From Desulfuromonadales bacterium (GTDB lineage: Bacteria; Desulfobacterota; Desulfuromonadia; Geobacterales; Pseudopelobacteraceae), in the NCBI GenBank assembly GCA_015688915.1, contig JAATGX010000039.1, forward strand, positions 1-11,563: a DNA stretch of 11,563 nt, in the 5' to 3' direction. Position 1 is the stretch's first letter; each line of letters begins with the position of its first letter. Below the pieces are notes generated by a model. The model searched no databases. It was not told the DNA's origin and saw only the letters and a list, made by a program, of their open reading frames with translations. A program made the translations under genes and the position numbers. Below, piece after piece: positions 1 to 7,595 of the stretch.

Positions 1-1101
1 CGCGTTGACGATGTTGTTGATGACCTTGATGGCCGCCGACGAGATCAGCGGCAGTTTTTCCTGGCCGACCCGGTGGCGGACGATCTCTTCCATGAGCTTT
101 TCGGTCGATGCGCTGGGAGGGTTCAGCCAGAAGACCTCGATATCGTAGATCTCCTCCTCGATCTGGAAGATGCAGAATATGGTATAGGCCTGCATGACCT
201 TGTTGACTTCACCCAGCAGGAAACCGACCCGCTCCTTCCAGTCCCGGATGGCCTCGGAGGTGATGATGAAACGCTCCAGCACCTTGATCTCGAATTCCAG
301 CATCTCCTTGCCGACCGCCACGTCCCTGATCCGGGAGACAAAGGCGCCGAACTCGCCGAAGATATCCTCCAGTTCGCGAAACGTGTGTTCCTCGCTCTCC
401 AACTCGATCCCTAGTTGCGTCAGGTCGGATATGCTGTTGACGGAACGCACCCTCCGGTGGAGCCTGGAAATCGCATCCCCCACGTGTGCGTTCACAAAAC
501 GGGAAACTGAAAACGACATCAGGAACGGCACCGGGAGCAAAAGGAGGAAACAGAGAAAGATCTTCCGGAAAAAGGCGTTGCGGTCTGCGCTGATGTCTTC
601 GTTGATGGCAATGACGCCCAGAACCTCGCCCGTTCGGGCGCTTGGGTGGCAGCCGAGGCACTTTGCTTCGGCCTTGAGCGGGAAAACATATTCGAACGTG
701 TTGAAGGTGCGCAGGTAAATGGTCGAGCCATTGGAGAACACCTTGCCGAGATTCGAAGAGGTGTTCTCCGGCAGGGGAGGCGCCGACGGGTTTATCGTCC
801 TGCCCTGGCGAATGGTGATGGCATAGCGGCCCGAGAATGAGCGCTGGTAGCTCTCCGGGATGGTTGTCATGTCGGAAAGGGTGCGTCCATCCTCCATTGC
901 CCGGGATATGGAATCCTGTATCTGGTGTGCAATTGCCAGGGAATGCCGGGCGGATACGTCTTCGGCCTGCCGCAGGAATATCCAGGACACGGTGCCGATG
1001 ACGGTTGTGAAGGTTACGGCCGACACGATCAGGGTTGCCGTGAAGATGAAACGTTTCAGCGTGATGGATGTAAAGGATATGAATTTCTTCAAAAGAAGCA
1101 T
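1..1101 (-). CDS. Membrane sensor protein with periplasmic c-type heme site, C-terminus cut off by window edge
   Basis: The reverse strand is open from an ATG at 1101 to the window edge, giving 367 residues without a stop. TM1 lies at about residues 18-44 and TM2 at about 181-200. Between them is a periplasmic domain of about 135 residues with a single CLGCH motif at residues 148-152, the covalent heme-c attachment pattern. It is followed by a GEVLGVIAI stretch typical of Cache/PAS-like heme sensor domains. After TM2 comes a HAMP-like linker (about 200-255), then a long helical part and a region resembling a GAF-type domain (about 295-367). The output domain (kinase, GGDEF, HD-GYP or other) is outside the window. 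The start at 1101 is preferred because a GGAG lies 6 bases upstream; the out-of-phase ATG at 1105 belongs to a shadow frame. The gene is divergent from the next operon. Sensing of redox state or a small ligand through heme is inferred. The sensor architecture is well supported; the output is unknown. Confidence 0.82.
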   Translation of the reverse strand, partial: MLLLKKFISFTSITLKRFIFTATLIVSAVTFTTVIGTVSWIFLRQAEDVSARHSLAIAHQIQDSISRAMEDGRTLSDMTTIPESYQRSFSGRYAITIRQGRTINPSAPPLPENTSSNLGKVFSNGSTIYLRTFNTFEYVFPLKAEAKCLGCHPSARTGEVLGVIAINEDISADRNAFFRKIFLCFLLLLPVPFLMSFSVSRFVNAHVGDAISRLHRRVRSVNSISDLTQLGIELESEEHTFRELEDIFGEFGAFVSRIRDVAVGKEMLEFEIKVLERFIITSEAIRDWKERVGFLLGEVNKVMQAYTIFCIFQIEEEIYDIEVFWLNPPSASTEKLMEEIVRHRVGQEKLPLISSAAIKVINNIVNA

Positions 1102-1289
1102 GCATCACTCCAAAAACGGCGTAATGGGATACATGGGGAGATACGATGACCAGCATCGAATAAGTTGCTAATCACATACCATAGGTGTACTCATATTGCC
1201 AGCGCTTATTGGGGGACAAAAACCGAAGTTTCATGCGGAGGGAATACCGGTCCGGACTGCATTCCGGGGTTTGTGACATTCCAAAAAAA

Positions 1290-1319
1290 TTGACAGGGAG
1301 CATGCTTGTGTGGTTCTAT
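1290..1319 (+). promoter_or_regulatory. Putative sigma-70-type promoter of the spoIID-like/queA/tgt/sec operon
   Basis: A perfect TTGACA (-35) is at 1290-1295. An 18-base spacer leads to a weak -10, TTCTAT, at 1314-1319, preceded by an extended TGG (1311-1313). Transcription would start near 1326, leaving a leader of roughly 17 bases with a GAGGG at 1332-1336 before the ATG at 1343. The -10 match is only 3 of 6, so the assignment rests mainly on the -35, the extended TG and the position. An 8-base palindrome AGCATGCT (1299-1306) lies in the spacer. Confidence 0.42.
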
Positions 1320-1342
1320 CATAAAATTTTCGAGGGTTCCCG

Positions 1343-2464
1343 ATGCGCGCACTTGTGACGCTCCTTTTCCTGATTGCCTTCGCAGTACCGGCGACGGTCA
1401 TCAGATCGGGCGCCGGTCCAACGAACGAGATAATCCGCGTTGCGATTCTGAAAAACGCTGCCGAGGTAACCGTGGACGGGGATGGTATCCTGGCTACGCG
1501 TGAAAACGATGTGGCGGTCGCGCTTTCCACGCCGGTCACCATCAAAATGGGCAAAAACGGCCTTATCGTCGGTGACTCAAGCTTCAGCCGGCTCACGTTC
1601 GGGACATCATCCGCCGTCTACGTCAATGGAAAACCCTACAAAGGCGTGGCGGAAATCACCCCCGGCGACAAGGGGTTGCTGGTTGTCAACGAGCTTCCGC
1701 TGGAAGACTATCTGGTTGGCCTCATCAACTGCGAAATTTCTTCAGCCTGGCCCATCGAGGCGGTCAAGGCCCAGGCGGTCATTGCCAGGACCTATGCCAT
1801 CAACCGGAAAAACGCCAGGAAAGACGCCTTCTATCATCTTGAATCCACGGTCATGGACCAGGTTTACGAAGGGTGCCTGATCGAAGACAGCCGGGCCCGG
1901 CGAGCGGTCACGGAAACCTCGGGAGAGGTCCTGACTTATGACGGCACCGTTATCCAGGCCTTTTATCACTCGAACTGCGGCGGCAAGACCGAAGCGGCCG
2001 AAAATGTCTGGGGGGCTTCCCTTCCCTATTTGAAGGGGGTCGATTGTCAGTATTGCCTGACCTCGGCATCCAGCGGCTGGGAGCAGCGGCTGACGCTCAG
2101 GGAGATAGAGGAACGGCTGAAGGCGGCAGGCTACAAGGTCGCCGGGGTCACCGACATCCGGGCCGGGGTCCGCAACAACCGCGGGCGCCTCAGGAATGTC
2201 GTGGTCGTATCCGCCCGCGGCGAGGTCCCCGTGGGAGGCGACCAGTTTCGCAAGGCGATAGGGTATGGGGTTATCAAGAGCACGAACTTCGTGGTCAAGG
2301 TGACCAACGGGGAAGCGGCCTTCTCGGGGCTCGGCAACGGGCACGGGGTGGGGCTCTGCCAGTGGGGCAGCAAACAACGCGCCCTGGACGGTTTCGGTTA
2401 TGCCGAAATACTCGCCTATTATTATCCCGGCACCGAGTTGCAAAAGCTCTCTGACATCCGTTGA
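1343..2464 (+). CDS. SpoIID/LytB-domain protein, probable exported peptidoglycan lytic enzyme or amidase enhancer
   Basis: This 373-residue protein has an N-terminal hydrophobic segment (residues 3-20) that looks like a signal peptide or membrane anchor. The SpoIID domain fills the rest. Seen in the sequence are the ELPLEDYLVG motif (117-126), an active-site-type glutamate E131 followed by WPIEAVKAQAVIARTYA (136-152), the FYHSNCGGKTE motif (207-217), a CxxC in the sequence VDCQYC just after it, and a C-terminal GHGVGLCQWG motif (about 333-343). In Bacillus, SpoIID is a lytic transglycosylase that cuts glycan strands lacking stem peptides during engulfment, and LytB enhances an amidase. In a diderm that need not sporulate, a role in septal or cell-wall remodelling is inferred. 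The ATG is chosen for a GAGGG 6 bases upstream and the signal-like N-terminus. The gene ends 15 bp before queA and is probably the first gene of the operon. Confidence 0.85.
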   Translation: MRALVTLLFLIAFAVPATVIRSGAGPTNEIIRVAILKNAAEVTVDGDGILATRENDVAVALSTPVTIKMGKNGLIVGDSSFSRLTFGTSSAVYVNGKPYKGVAEITPGDKGLLVVNELPLEDYLVGLINCEISSAWPIEAVKAQAVIARTYAINRKNARKDAFYHLESTVMDQVYEGCLIEDSRARRAVTETSGEVLTYDGTVIQAFYHSNCGGKTEAAENVWGASLPYLKGVDCQYCLTSASSGWEQRLTLREIEERLKAAGYKVAGVTDIRAGVRNNRGRLRNVVVVSARGEVPVGGDQFRKAIGYGVIKSTNFVVKVTNGEAAFSGLGNGHGVGLCQWGSKQRALDGFGYAEILAYYYPGTELQKLSDIR

Positions 2465-2479
2465 AACGGTATTTCCACC

Positions 2480-3511
2480 ATGCTTGTCAAAGATTTTGAT
2501 TACCATCTCCCGCCGGAGCTGATCGCCCGTCACCCGATGCCTGAACGGGATGCATCCCGCCTGATGCTGTTGGACCGGCACACCGGGGAGGTCGGCGAAG
2601 ACCGGTTCAGGAACATTGCCGCCTATCTTGCCCCCGGCGACCTGCTGGTGATGAACGACACGCGGGTGATTCCGGCCCGGATTATGGGTCGGAAGGAATC
2701 CGGCGGCCAAGTCGAGATTTTCCTGCTGCGCCGTATGGCAGGAGATCCCGAATGCTGGTCTTGCCTGCTCAAGGGGTCGAAAAGGTTTCGGCCGGGTCAG
2801 GCAATCGGCCTTGCGGCGGGGATGACGGCCATTGCGGCCGCCCGGCTGGACGACGATTCCTGGCAGGTGGAATTCCGCGGTCTGGAGCCATTTGATACCT
2901 GGCTGGAGCGGGAAGGGCACATACCCTTGCCCCCGTATTTGCAGCGCGGTGATGACGAACAGGACAAGGAACGCTACCAAACGGTGTATGCCCGGACCCC
3001 CGGCGCGGTGGCGGCGCCGACCGCCGGCCTGCACTTCACCCGGGAGCTGCTGGCGGAACTGGAAGCGAAAGGGGTCGAAACCGCGCACCTGACCCTGCAC
3101 ACCGGACTGGGAACCTTTCTGCCGGTGCGGGTGGAACGCGTCCAGGAACACCGCATCCACACCGAGCATTATGTCCTGTCCCCGGCCACGGTTGACGCGG
3201 TTCGTGCCGCAAAGGCGCGGGGGAGCAGGGTGGTGGCCGTCGGCACCACAACGGCCCGGACCCTGGAGCATGCCGCAGGCGATGACGGTGCCGTCAGGGC
3301 CGGCAATGGCGAGGCCGACATCTTCATCTATCCCGGTTACCGGTTCAGGGTCGTGGATGCCCTGGTCACCAATTTTCATCTGCCGGAATCGACGCTGCTC
3401 ATGCTGGTATCGGCCTTTGCCGGGCGTGAACCTGTCTTTGAAGCGTATCGCGAGGCGGTCAGACGCGGTTTCAGGTTTTACAGCTATGGCGATGCCATGC
3501 TGATTCGATAA
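2480..3511 (+). CDS. queA: S-adenosylmethionine:tRNA ribosyltransferase-isomerase
   Basis: QueA transfers and isomerises the ribosyl moiety of S-adenosylmethionine onto 7-aminomethyl-7-deazaguanine already in tRNA, making epoxyqueuosine at position 34 of the GUN tRNAs (Tyr, His, Asn, Asp). The 343-residue length is normal for the family. Conserved stretches are the N-terminal DYHLPPELIARHP, MNDTRVIPAR (58-67), APTAGLHFT (179-187), HTGLGTF followed by LPV, GTTTARTLE, and TNFHLPESTLLMLVSAF (297-313). The start is the first ATG and gives the family's usual N-terminus, although no strong Shine-Dalgarno precedes it, which would fit translational coupling to the upstream gene 15 bp away. It is followed by tgt, the enzyme acting just before it in the same pathway. 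No missing motif or frameshift was seen. Confidence 0.97.
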   Translation: MLVKDFDYHLPPELIARHPMPERDASRLMLLDRHTGEVGEDRFRNIAAYLAPGDLLVMNDTRVIPARIMGRKESGGQVEIFLLRRMAGDPECWSCLLKGSKRFRPGQAIGLAAGMTAIAAARLDDDSWQVEFRGLEPFDTWLEREGHIPLPPYLQRGDDEQDKERYQTVYARTPGAVAAPTAGLHFTRELLAELEAKGVETAHLTLHTGLGTFLPVRVERVQEHRIHTEHYVLSPATVDAVRAAKARGSRVVAVGTTTARTLEHAAGDDGAVRAGNGEADIFIYPGYRFRVVDALVTNFHLPESTLLMLVSAFAGREPVFEAYREAVRRGFRFYSYGDAMLIR

Positions 3512-3531
3512 TATGAAACTCTAATTGTATC

Positions 3532-3536
3532 AGGTG
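3532..3536 (+). promoter_or_regulatory. Ribosome binding site supporting the TTG start of tgt
   Basis: AGGTG lies 4 bases before TTG 3541. In that frame a TGA occurs upstream at about 3514, and no ATG or GTG lies between it and 3541. The TTG is therefore the earliest available start and gives a normal Tgt N-terminus. The spacing is short, so initiation may be weak or coupled to queA. Confidence 0.45.
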
Positions 3537-3540
3537 TTTT

Positions 3541-4674
3541 TTGTCAGCTTCCCACTTCACACTTCTTCATCAGGACGCCTCGTGCCGGGCGCGTCTCGGC
3601 TCTTTGAAAACGCCCCATGGCGAGATCGAAACTCCCATCTTCATGCCGGTGGGGACCAATGCCACGGTCAAGGCCATGACCCCGGAGGATCTGCTGGCGA
3701 TTAACGCCCGGATCATCCTGGCCAATACCTATCACCTCTACCTGCGGCCGGGACACCGGCTGGTGGAGCGGTTGGGCGGCCTGCACCGTTTCATGAACTG
3801 GAAGGGGCCGATCCTGACCGACAGCGGCGGATTCCAGGTCTTCAGCCTGGGGGAGCTGCGCAAGATCAGCGAGGAGGGGGTCCGGTTCCAGTCCCACCTG
3901 GATGGCTCCACCCATGTCCTGACACCTGAACTGGCTATCGGGATACAAGAGGCCTTGGGGGCGGACATCATCATGTGCTTTGACGAGTGCCCCCCGGCCA
4001 CGGCTGATTACGCCTATGTCCAGCGCTCACTGGAGCTGACCACCCGCTGGGCGGCGCGCTGCAAGGAGGCCCATCGCCGGGAGGGGCAACAGCTTTTCGG
4101 CATCGTCCAAGGGGGCATGCACCACGATCTGCGGGCTCGCAGCCTTGACGACATCCGCTCCATCGGTTTCGACGGCTATGCCCTGGGTGGGCTTTCGGTG
4201 GGCGAGGAAAAGGAACAGATGTACGGGGTCATGGAAAGCTGCGCCCCCTTGATGCCCCAGGACAGCCCCCGATACATCATGGGGATCGGCGCCCCCGAGG
4301 ACCTGATCGAGGCGGTCTGGCACGGCTATGACATGTTCGACTGCGTCATGCCGACCCGCAACTCCAGGAACGGCATGCTTTTTACCAGTCAGGGGCGCAT
4401 CAACATCAAGGCCAAGGTCTACGAGGAGGACGAGGGGCCGCTGGACCCCCTGTGCGGGTGCCACGTCTGCCGGACCTATTCCCGGGCCTATCTGCGGCAC
4501 CTGTACCGGGCCGGCGAAATTCTGGCGTCGCACTTGAATACCTATCACAACCTGTATTATTATCTCGACCTGATGAGACGGATGCGGGAGGCGGTCCGGG
4601 AAGACAGGTTCACCGAATTTCGTCGGGAATATTACTGTAATAAAGAACAACATCAAACGGTTAAAGGAGGATAA
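3541..4674 (+). CDS. tgt: tRNA-guanine(34) transglycosylase, queuosine pathway
   Basis: Tgt exchanges guanine 34 in the anticodon of GUN tRNAs for the precursor preQ1; QueA, encoded just upstream, then works on this product. The protein has 377 residues, the usual bacterial length. Visible motifs are TPIFMPVGTNATVKAM (31-46), TDSGGFQVFSL (93-103) with the acidic active-site residue D94, the GGLSVGE stretch, and FDCVMPTRNSRNG with the nucleophilic aspartate D267. The zinc-binding set CGCHVC plus the histidine of SHLNTYHNL is near the C-terminus. The start is a TTG; there is no in-frame alternative upstream. The gene ends in GGAGGATAA, so its last codons hold the Shine-Dalgarno of yajC, whose ATG lies 4 bases after the tgt stop. 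All catalytic and metal ligands appear intact, so an active enzyme is expected. Confidence 0.97.
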   Translation: MSASHFTLLHQDASCRARLGSLKTPHGEIETPIFMPVGTNATVKAMTPEDLLAINARIILANTYHLYLRPGHRLVERLGGLHRFMNWKGPILTDSGGFQVFSLGELRKISEEGVRFQSHLDGSTHVLTPELAIGIQEALGADIIMCFDECPPATADYAYVQRSLELTTRWAARCKEAHRREGQQLFGIVQGGMHHDLRARSLDDIRSIGFDGYALGGLSVGEEKEQMYGVMESCAPLMPQDSPRYIMGIGAPEDLIEAVWHGYDMFDCVMPTRNSRNGMLFTSQGRINIKAKVYEEDEGPLDPLCGCHVCRTYSRAYLRHLYRAGEILASHLNTYHNLYYYLDLMRRMREAVREDRFTEFRREYYCNKEQHQTVKGG

Positions 4675-4678
4675 TTCA

Positions 4679-5002
4679 ATGTTCGGATTAGCATTTGCAA
4701 TGGCGGGACCCCCGGGTGGCGGGGCAGGCGCGGGTGGCGGGATGGCGGCTTTTCAGCAGATCATTCCCCTGGTATTCATGTTCGCCATCTTCTATTTCCT
4801 GTTGATCCGTCCGCAGCAGAAAAAGGCCAAGGAACACAAACTGCTGCTGGATGCCCTCAAAAAGGGCGATGGCGTGATAACCGCGGGCGGGGTGCACGGC
4901 AAGGTGACCGGCGTGGACGACGGCATCGTCACCCTTGAGATCGCCACCGGCGTCAACATCAAGATCACCAAGAGCTACATCGCCTCAATCAAAAAAGACT
5001 AG
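4679..5002 (+). CDS. yajC: YajC, accessory subunit of the Sec translocon
   Basis: YajC is a small inner-membrane protein that associates with SecDF and SecYEG. This copy has 107 residues. A glycine-rich N-terminal stretch (10-21) is followed by one transmembrane helix (about 27-43) ending in the family signature FYFLLIRPQQKKAKEH. A cytoplasmic domain follows with KKGDGVITAGGVHGKVTGV, the usual second conserved block. The start is set by AGGAGG at 4665-4670, 8 bases upstream, within the end of tgt. The position between tgt and secD is the classic arrangement in many bacteria. The only slightly unusual point is the very glycine-rich segment before the helix. Confidence 0.96.
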   Translation: MFGLAFAMAGPPGGGAGAGGGMAAFQQIIPLVFMFAIFYFLLIRPQQKKAKEHKLLLDALKKGDGVITAGGVHGKVTGVDDGIVTLEIATGVNIKITKSYIASIKKD

Positions 5003-5032
5003 CGGGATCAAACCGAAGGGAGACCGAGCTTC

Positions 5033-6625
5033 ATGCCGAAAGGAACTGGCTGGCGCATAAGCCTGATATTCATCTTCGTTTTTCTGTCGTTCCTGTATAT
5101 GACCCCCACGCTGGTTGGCAAGATGCCGTCGTGGTGGTCAGGACTGCTGCCCAAGGACAAGATCCATCTGGGTCTTGACCTGCAGGGGGGAACGCATCTG
5201 GTGCTGGAGGTGGATACTCAGAAGGCCGTGGAAGGGTCGCTGGACATCGTGGCCACCGACCTGGAAGACACGCTGAACAGCAAGAACCTCCACTTCAAGC
5301 GGATCAACCGTGCCGGCTCCGACAAGGTCACTGTCGTGGTCTATGACAAGGGAACGGCCGAGGCGGTTCAGAAGCTGCTCAAGGACAAATACCCCGGCTA
5401 CGACCTGAGCCCGTCCTACGACGAAGGCGGCTTTGTGGCCCTGGACCTGCGCATCGGTGACAAGGACGCCCAGGACCGCAAGGACAAGGCGGTGGCCCAG
5501 GCACTGGAAACCATCCGCAACAGGATCGACCAGTTCGGCGTCTCCGAACCGGTCATCCAGCGGGAGGGGGTCAACCACATCGTGGTGCAGCTCCCCGGCA
5601 TCAAGGACCCCCAGCGCGCCATCGACCTGATCGGCAAAACGGCCCGACTCGAGTTCAAGATGGTCCGCGAGGATATCCCTCCCGCATCCGCCGGCATCCC
5701 CGAGGACGCGGAACTGCTCAGGGAGAAGACGGTGGACCCGGTCACCGGCGCCGTCAGCGAGGTGCCGCTCGTACTGCAGAGAAAGTCGCTCATCACCGGC
5801 GACCTGCTGACCGATGCTCAGGTGCGGATCGATTCCCAGTTCAACCAGCCCTATGTGGCCATCGAGTTCAACTCCCTGGGCGCCAAGCTGTTCGACCAGG
5901 TGACCGCCGCCAATGTGGGTAAACGTTTTGCCATTGTCCTGGACAATAATATCTACTCCGCCCCGGTCATCCGGGAACGCATCTCCGGCGGCAGCGCCCA
6001 GATCTCGGGCAACTTCACCGAAAAGACCGCCGCCGACCTGGCCATTGTGCTGCGGGCCGGCGCGCTCCCCGCTCCGGTCAAGATCATCCAGAACGTGACC
6101 GTCGGCCCCTCCCTCGGGCAGGATTCCATCCACAAAGGGTTGATGGCGGGCCTGATAGGCGTTGTGCTTGTGGTGGTCTTCATGGCCATCTACTACAAGC
6201 TCTGCGGCATGGTGGCCAACCTGGGGATGGTGCTGAACGTGATCTATCTGATGGGAGCCCTGGCGGCCCTGGGGGCGACCCTGACCCTGCCAGGCATTGC
6301 CGCCATCGTTCTGTTGATCGGCATGTCGGTGGACTCGAACGTCATCATCTTCGAGCGTATCCGCGAGGAGCTCAAATTGGGCAAGACGCCCAAAGCGGCC
6401 CTGGATGCCGGCTATGACAAGGCCTTCCTGACCATCATGGACTCCCACATCACCACCCTGATCACCGCGGCGGTGCTGTTCCAGTTCGGCACCGGTCCGG
6501 TAAAGGGGTTCGCCGTTTCCCTCAGCCTGGGGGTCATCATCAACCTGTTTACCGCGCTGATAGCCACCAAGGTGACCTTCGACCTGTTCCTAGCCAAGGG
6601 GACAGCCAAGAAACTGAGCATATAG
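5033..6625 (+). CDS. secD: Protein translocase subunit SecD
   Basis: SecD, together with SecF, uses the proton-motive force to complete protein translocation on the periplasmic side of the Sec channel. This 530-residue protein has the N-terminal TM1 (about 9-28), the GLDLQGG motif (47-53), and a large periplasmic P1 region including RIDQFGVSEPVIQREG and HIVVQLPGI. A C-terminal block of about five transmembrane helices begins with MAGLIGVVLVVVFMAI. GMSVDSNVIIFERIREE lies within this block, with D434 at the position of the conserved proton-pathway aspartate. AAGGGAGA at 5016-5023 precedes the ATG. secF follows 16 bp after the stop. SecD and SecF are separate proteins here, not the fused SecDF of some Gram-positives. 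Confidence 0.97.
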   Translation: MPKGTGWRISLIFIFVFLSFLYMTPTLVGKMPSWWSGLLPKDKIHLGLDLQGGTHLVLEVDTQKAVEGSLDIVATDLEDTLNSKNLHFKRINRAGSDKVTVVVYDKGTAEAVQKLLKDKYPGYDLSPSYDEGGFVALDLRIGDKDAQDRKDKAVAQALETIRNRIDQFGVSEPVIQREGVNHIVVQLPGIKDPQRAIDLIGKTARLEFKMVREDIPPASAGIPEDAELLREKTVDPVTGAVSEVPLVLQRKSLITGDLLTDAQVRIDSQFNQPYVAIEFNSLGAKLFDQVTAANVGKRFAIVLDNNIYSAPVIRERISGGSAQISGNFTEKTAADLAIVLRAGALPAPVKIIQNVTVGPSLGQDSIHKGLMAGLIGVVLVVVFMAIYYKLCGMVANLGMVLNVIYLMGALAALGATLTLPGIAAIVLLIGMSVDSNVIIFERIREELKLGKTPKAALDAGYDKAFLTIMDSHITTLITAAVLFQFGTGPVKGFAVSLSLGVIINLFTALIATKVTFDLFLAKGTAKKLSI

Positions 6626-6641
6626 GGGGAGTACAGAATCC

Positions 6642-7565
6642 ATGGAACTTCTGGGCAAAACCAACATAGACTTCATCGGCAAGCGCAACATCGCCTTTGC
6701 CATATCCGTGGTAATCTCCATCCTGGGGATCATCGGCATCATCCAGATCGGCCGCGGGGTCGCCAACATGGGGATCGACTTTTCCGGCGGCACCGCCATG
6801 CAACTCAAGTTCGCCAAGCCGGTGCCGATCGCCGAAGCCCGTGCAGCACTGCACGGTCACGGTATAACCAAGGCCGACCTGCAGGAGATCACGGAGGGGA
6901 ACAAGCTCCTGATCAAGATCGACAAGAACGTATCCGTGTCGCTGGGAAAAGCGGCCGATGCGGTCCAGGACGCCTTCAAGAAGAGTTTTCCCGACAACGC
7001 CTTTGTGGTGGAAAGCTCGACCGAGATCGGCCCTTCCATCGGTGACAAGCTGCGCAAGGATACCCTGATCGCCGTGGCGATTTCACTTCTGGCGATCATC
7101 GCCTACATTGCCTGGCGTTTCGACTTCAAGTTCGGCATCGGCGCCACCCTGGCGACCCTCCACGACATACTGGCCATGTTCGCGGTCTTTTTTGTGATGA
7201 ACAGGGAAATCAACCTGCTGTTCATCACCGCCGTCCTGACCATTGCCGGCTATTCCCTGACCGACACGGTGGTCATTTTCGACCGCATTCGCGAAAACCT
7301 GCATAAAAACCTGAAAGGCTCGATGTATGAGATTTTCAACCAAAGCATCAACGAAACCCTCTCCCGTACCATCATCACGTCACTGACCGTGTTCCTGGCG
7401 TCGGCTTCGCTGTTCTTTTTCGGCGGCGAGGTGATTCACGACTTTTCCTTTGCGCTGCTGGTCGGTGTCGTGGCGGGAACCTATTCGTCGGTTTTCGTCG
7501 CCAGCCCCATCGTGGTACTGCTCGAAAACCGTGCCCTGGCAAAACAGGGCGCGGCAAAGGCCTGA
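6642..7565 (+). CDS. secF: Protein translocase subunit SecF
   Basis: SecF is the partner of SecD in the membrane. The 307-residue protein starts with the typical NIDFIGKRNIAF segment and TM1 (about 17-36). GIDFSGGTAMQLKF, the SecF signature, comes next, followed by a periplasmic loop and then FDFKFGIGATLATLHDILAM and YSLTDTVVIFDRIRENL (D208 and D214-R215) in the C-terminal helices. It ends in a membrane block with FFGGEVIHDFSFALLVGVVAGTYSS, as is usual. A GGGGGA directly after the secD stop serves as a ribosome site about 11 bases from the ATG. The TPR gene follows after 30 bp. Confidence 0.97.
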   Translation: MELLGKTNIDFIGKRNIAFAISVVISILGIIGIIQIGRGVANMGIDFSGGTAMQLKFAKPVPIAEARAALHGHGITKADLQEITEGNKLLIKIDKNVSVSLGKAADAVQDAFKKSFPDNAFVVESSTEIGPSIGDKLRKDTLIAVAISLLAIIAYIAWRFDFKFGIGATLATLHDILAMFAVFFVMNREINLLFITAVLTIAGYSLTDTVVIFDRIRENLHKNLKGSMYEIFNQSINETLSRTIITSLTVFLASASLFFFGGEVIHDFSFALLVGVVAGTYSSVFVASPIVVLLENRALAKQGAAKA

Positions 7566-7595
7566 CCTGGTTCAGACATACAAGGAGACATTCCG

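Noticed and set aside
194..1171. Several plus-strand and minus-strand open frames (for example 209-1156 minus) across the sensor gene
   Set aside because: The minus frame starting at 1101 gives two membrane helices and a CxxCH sensor domain; the other frames give no coherent protein. The Shine-Dalgarno spacing also favours 1101 over 1105.
1102..1342. A small gene or RNA in the divergent intergenic region
   Set aside because: No frame with a ribosome site and no stable long hairpin was seen; only short imperfect repeats such as CCGGA...TCCGG near 1250-1268. A possible -35/-10 pair for the sensor (TTGTCC, 18 bases, TATGAG on the minus strand) was too weak to list.
2465..2479. A preQ1 riboswitch ahead of queA
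   Set aside because: Only 15 bases separate the genes, and no such structure is visible there or in the 29-base gap before tgt.
1742..3379. A 545-codon open frame on the minus strand opposite the spoIID-like gene and queA
   Set aside because: It lies antisense to two clear family members and gives a low-complexity Gly/His/Arg/Pro-rich product with no recognisable motif; it is a high-GC shadow frame.
5138..6448. A 436-codon minus-strand open frame opposite secD
   Set aside because: Antisense shadow of a highly conserved gene; the product is rich in Gly, His, Asp and Gln without domain features.
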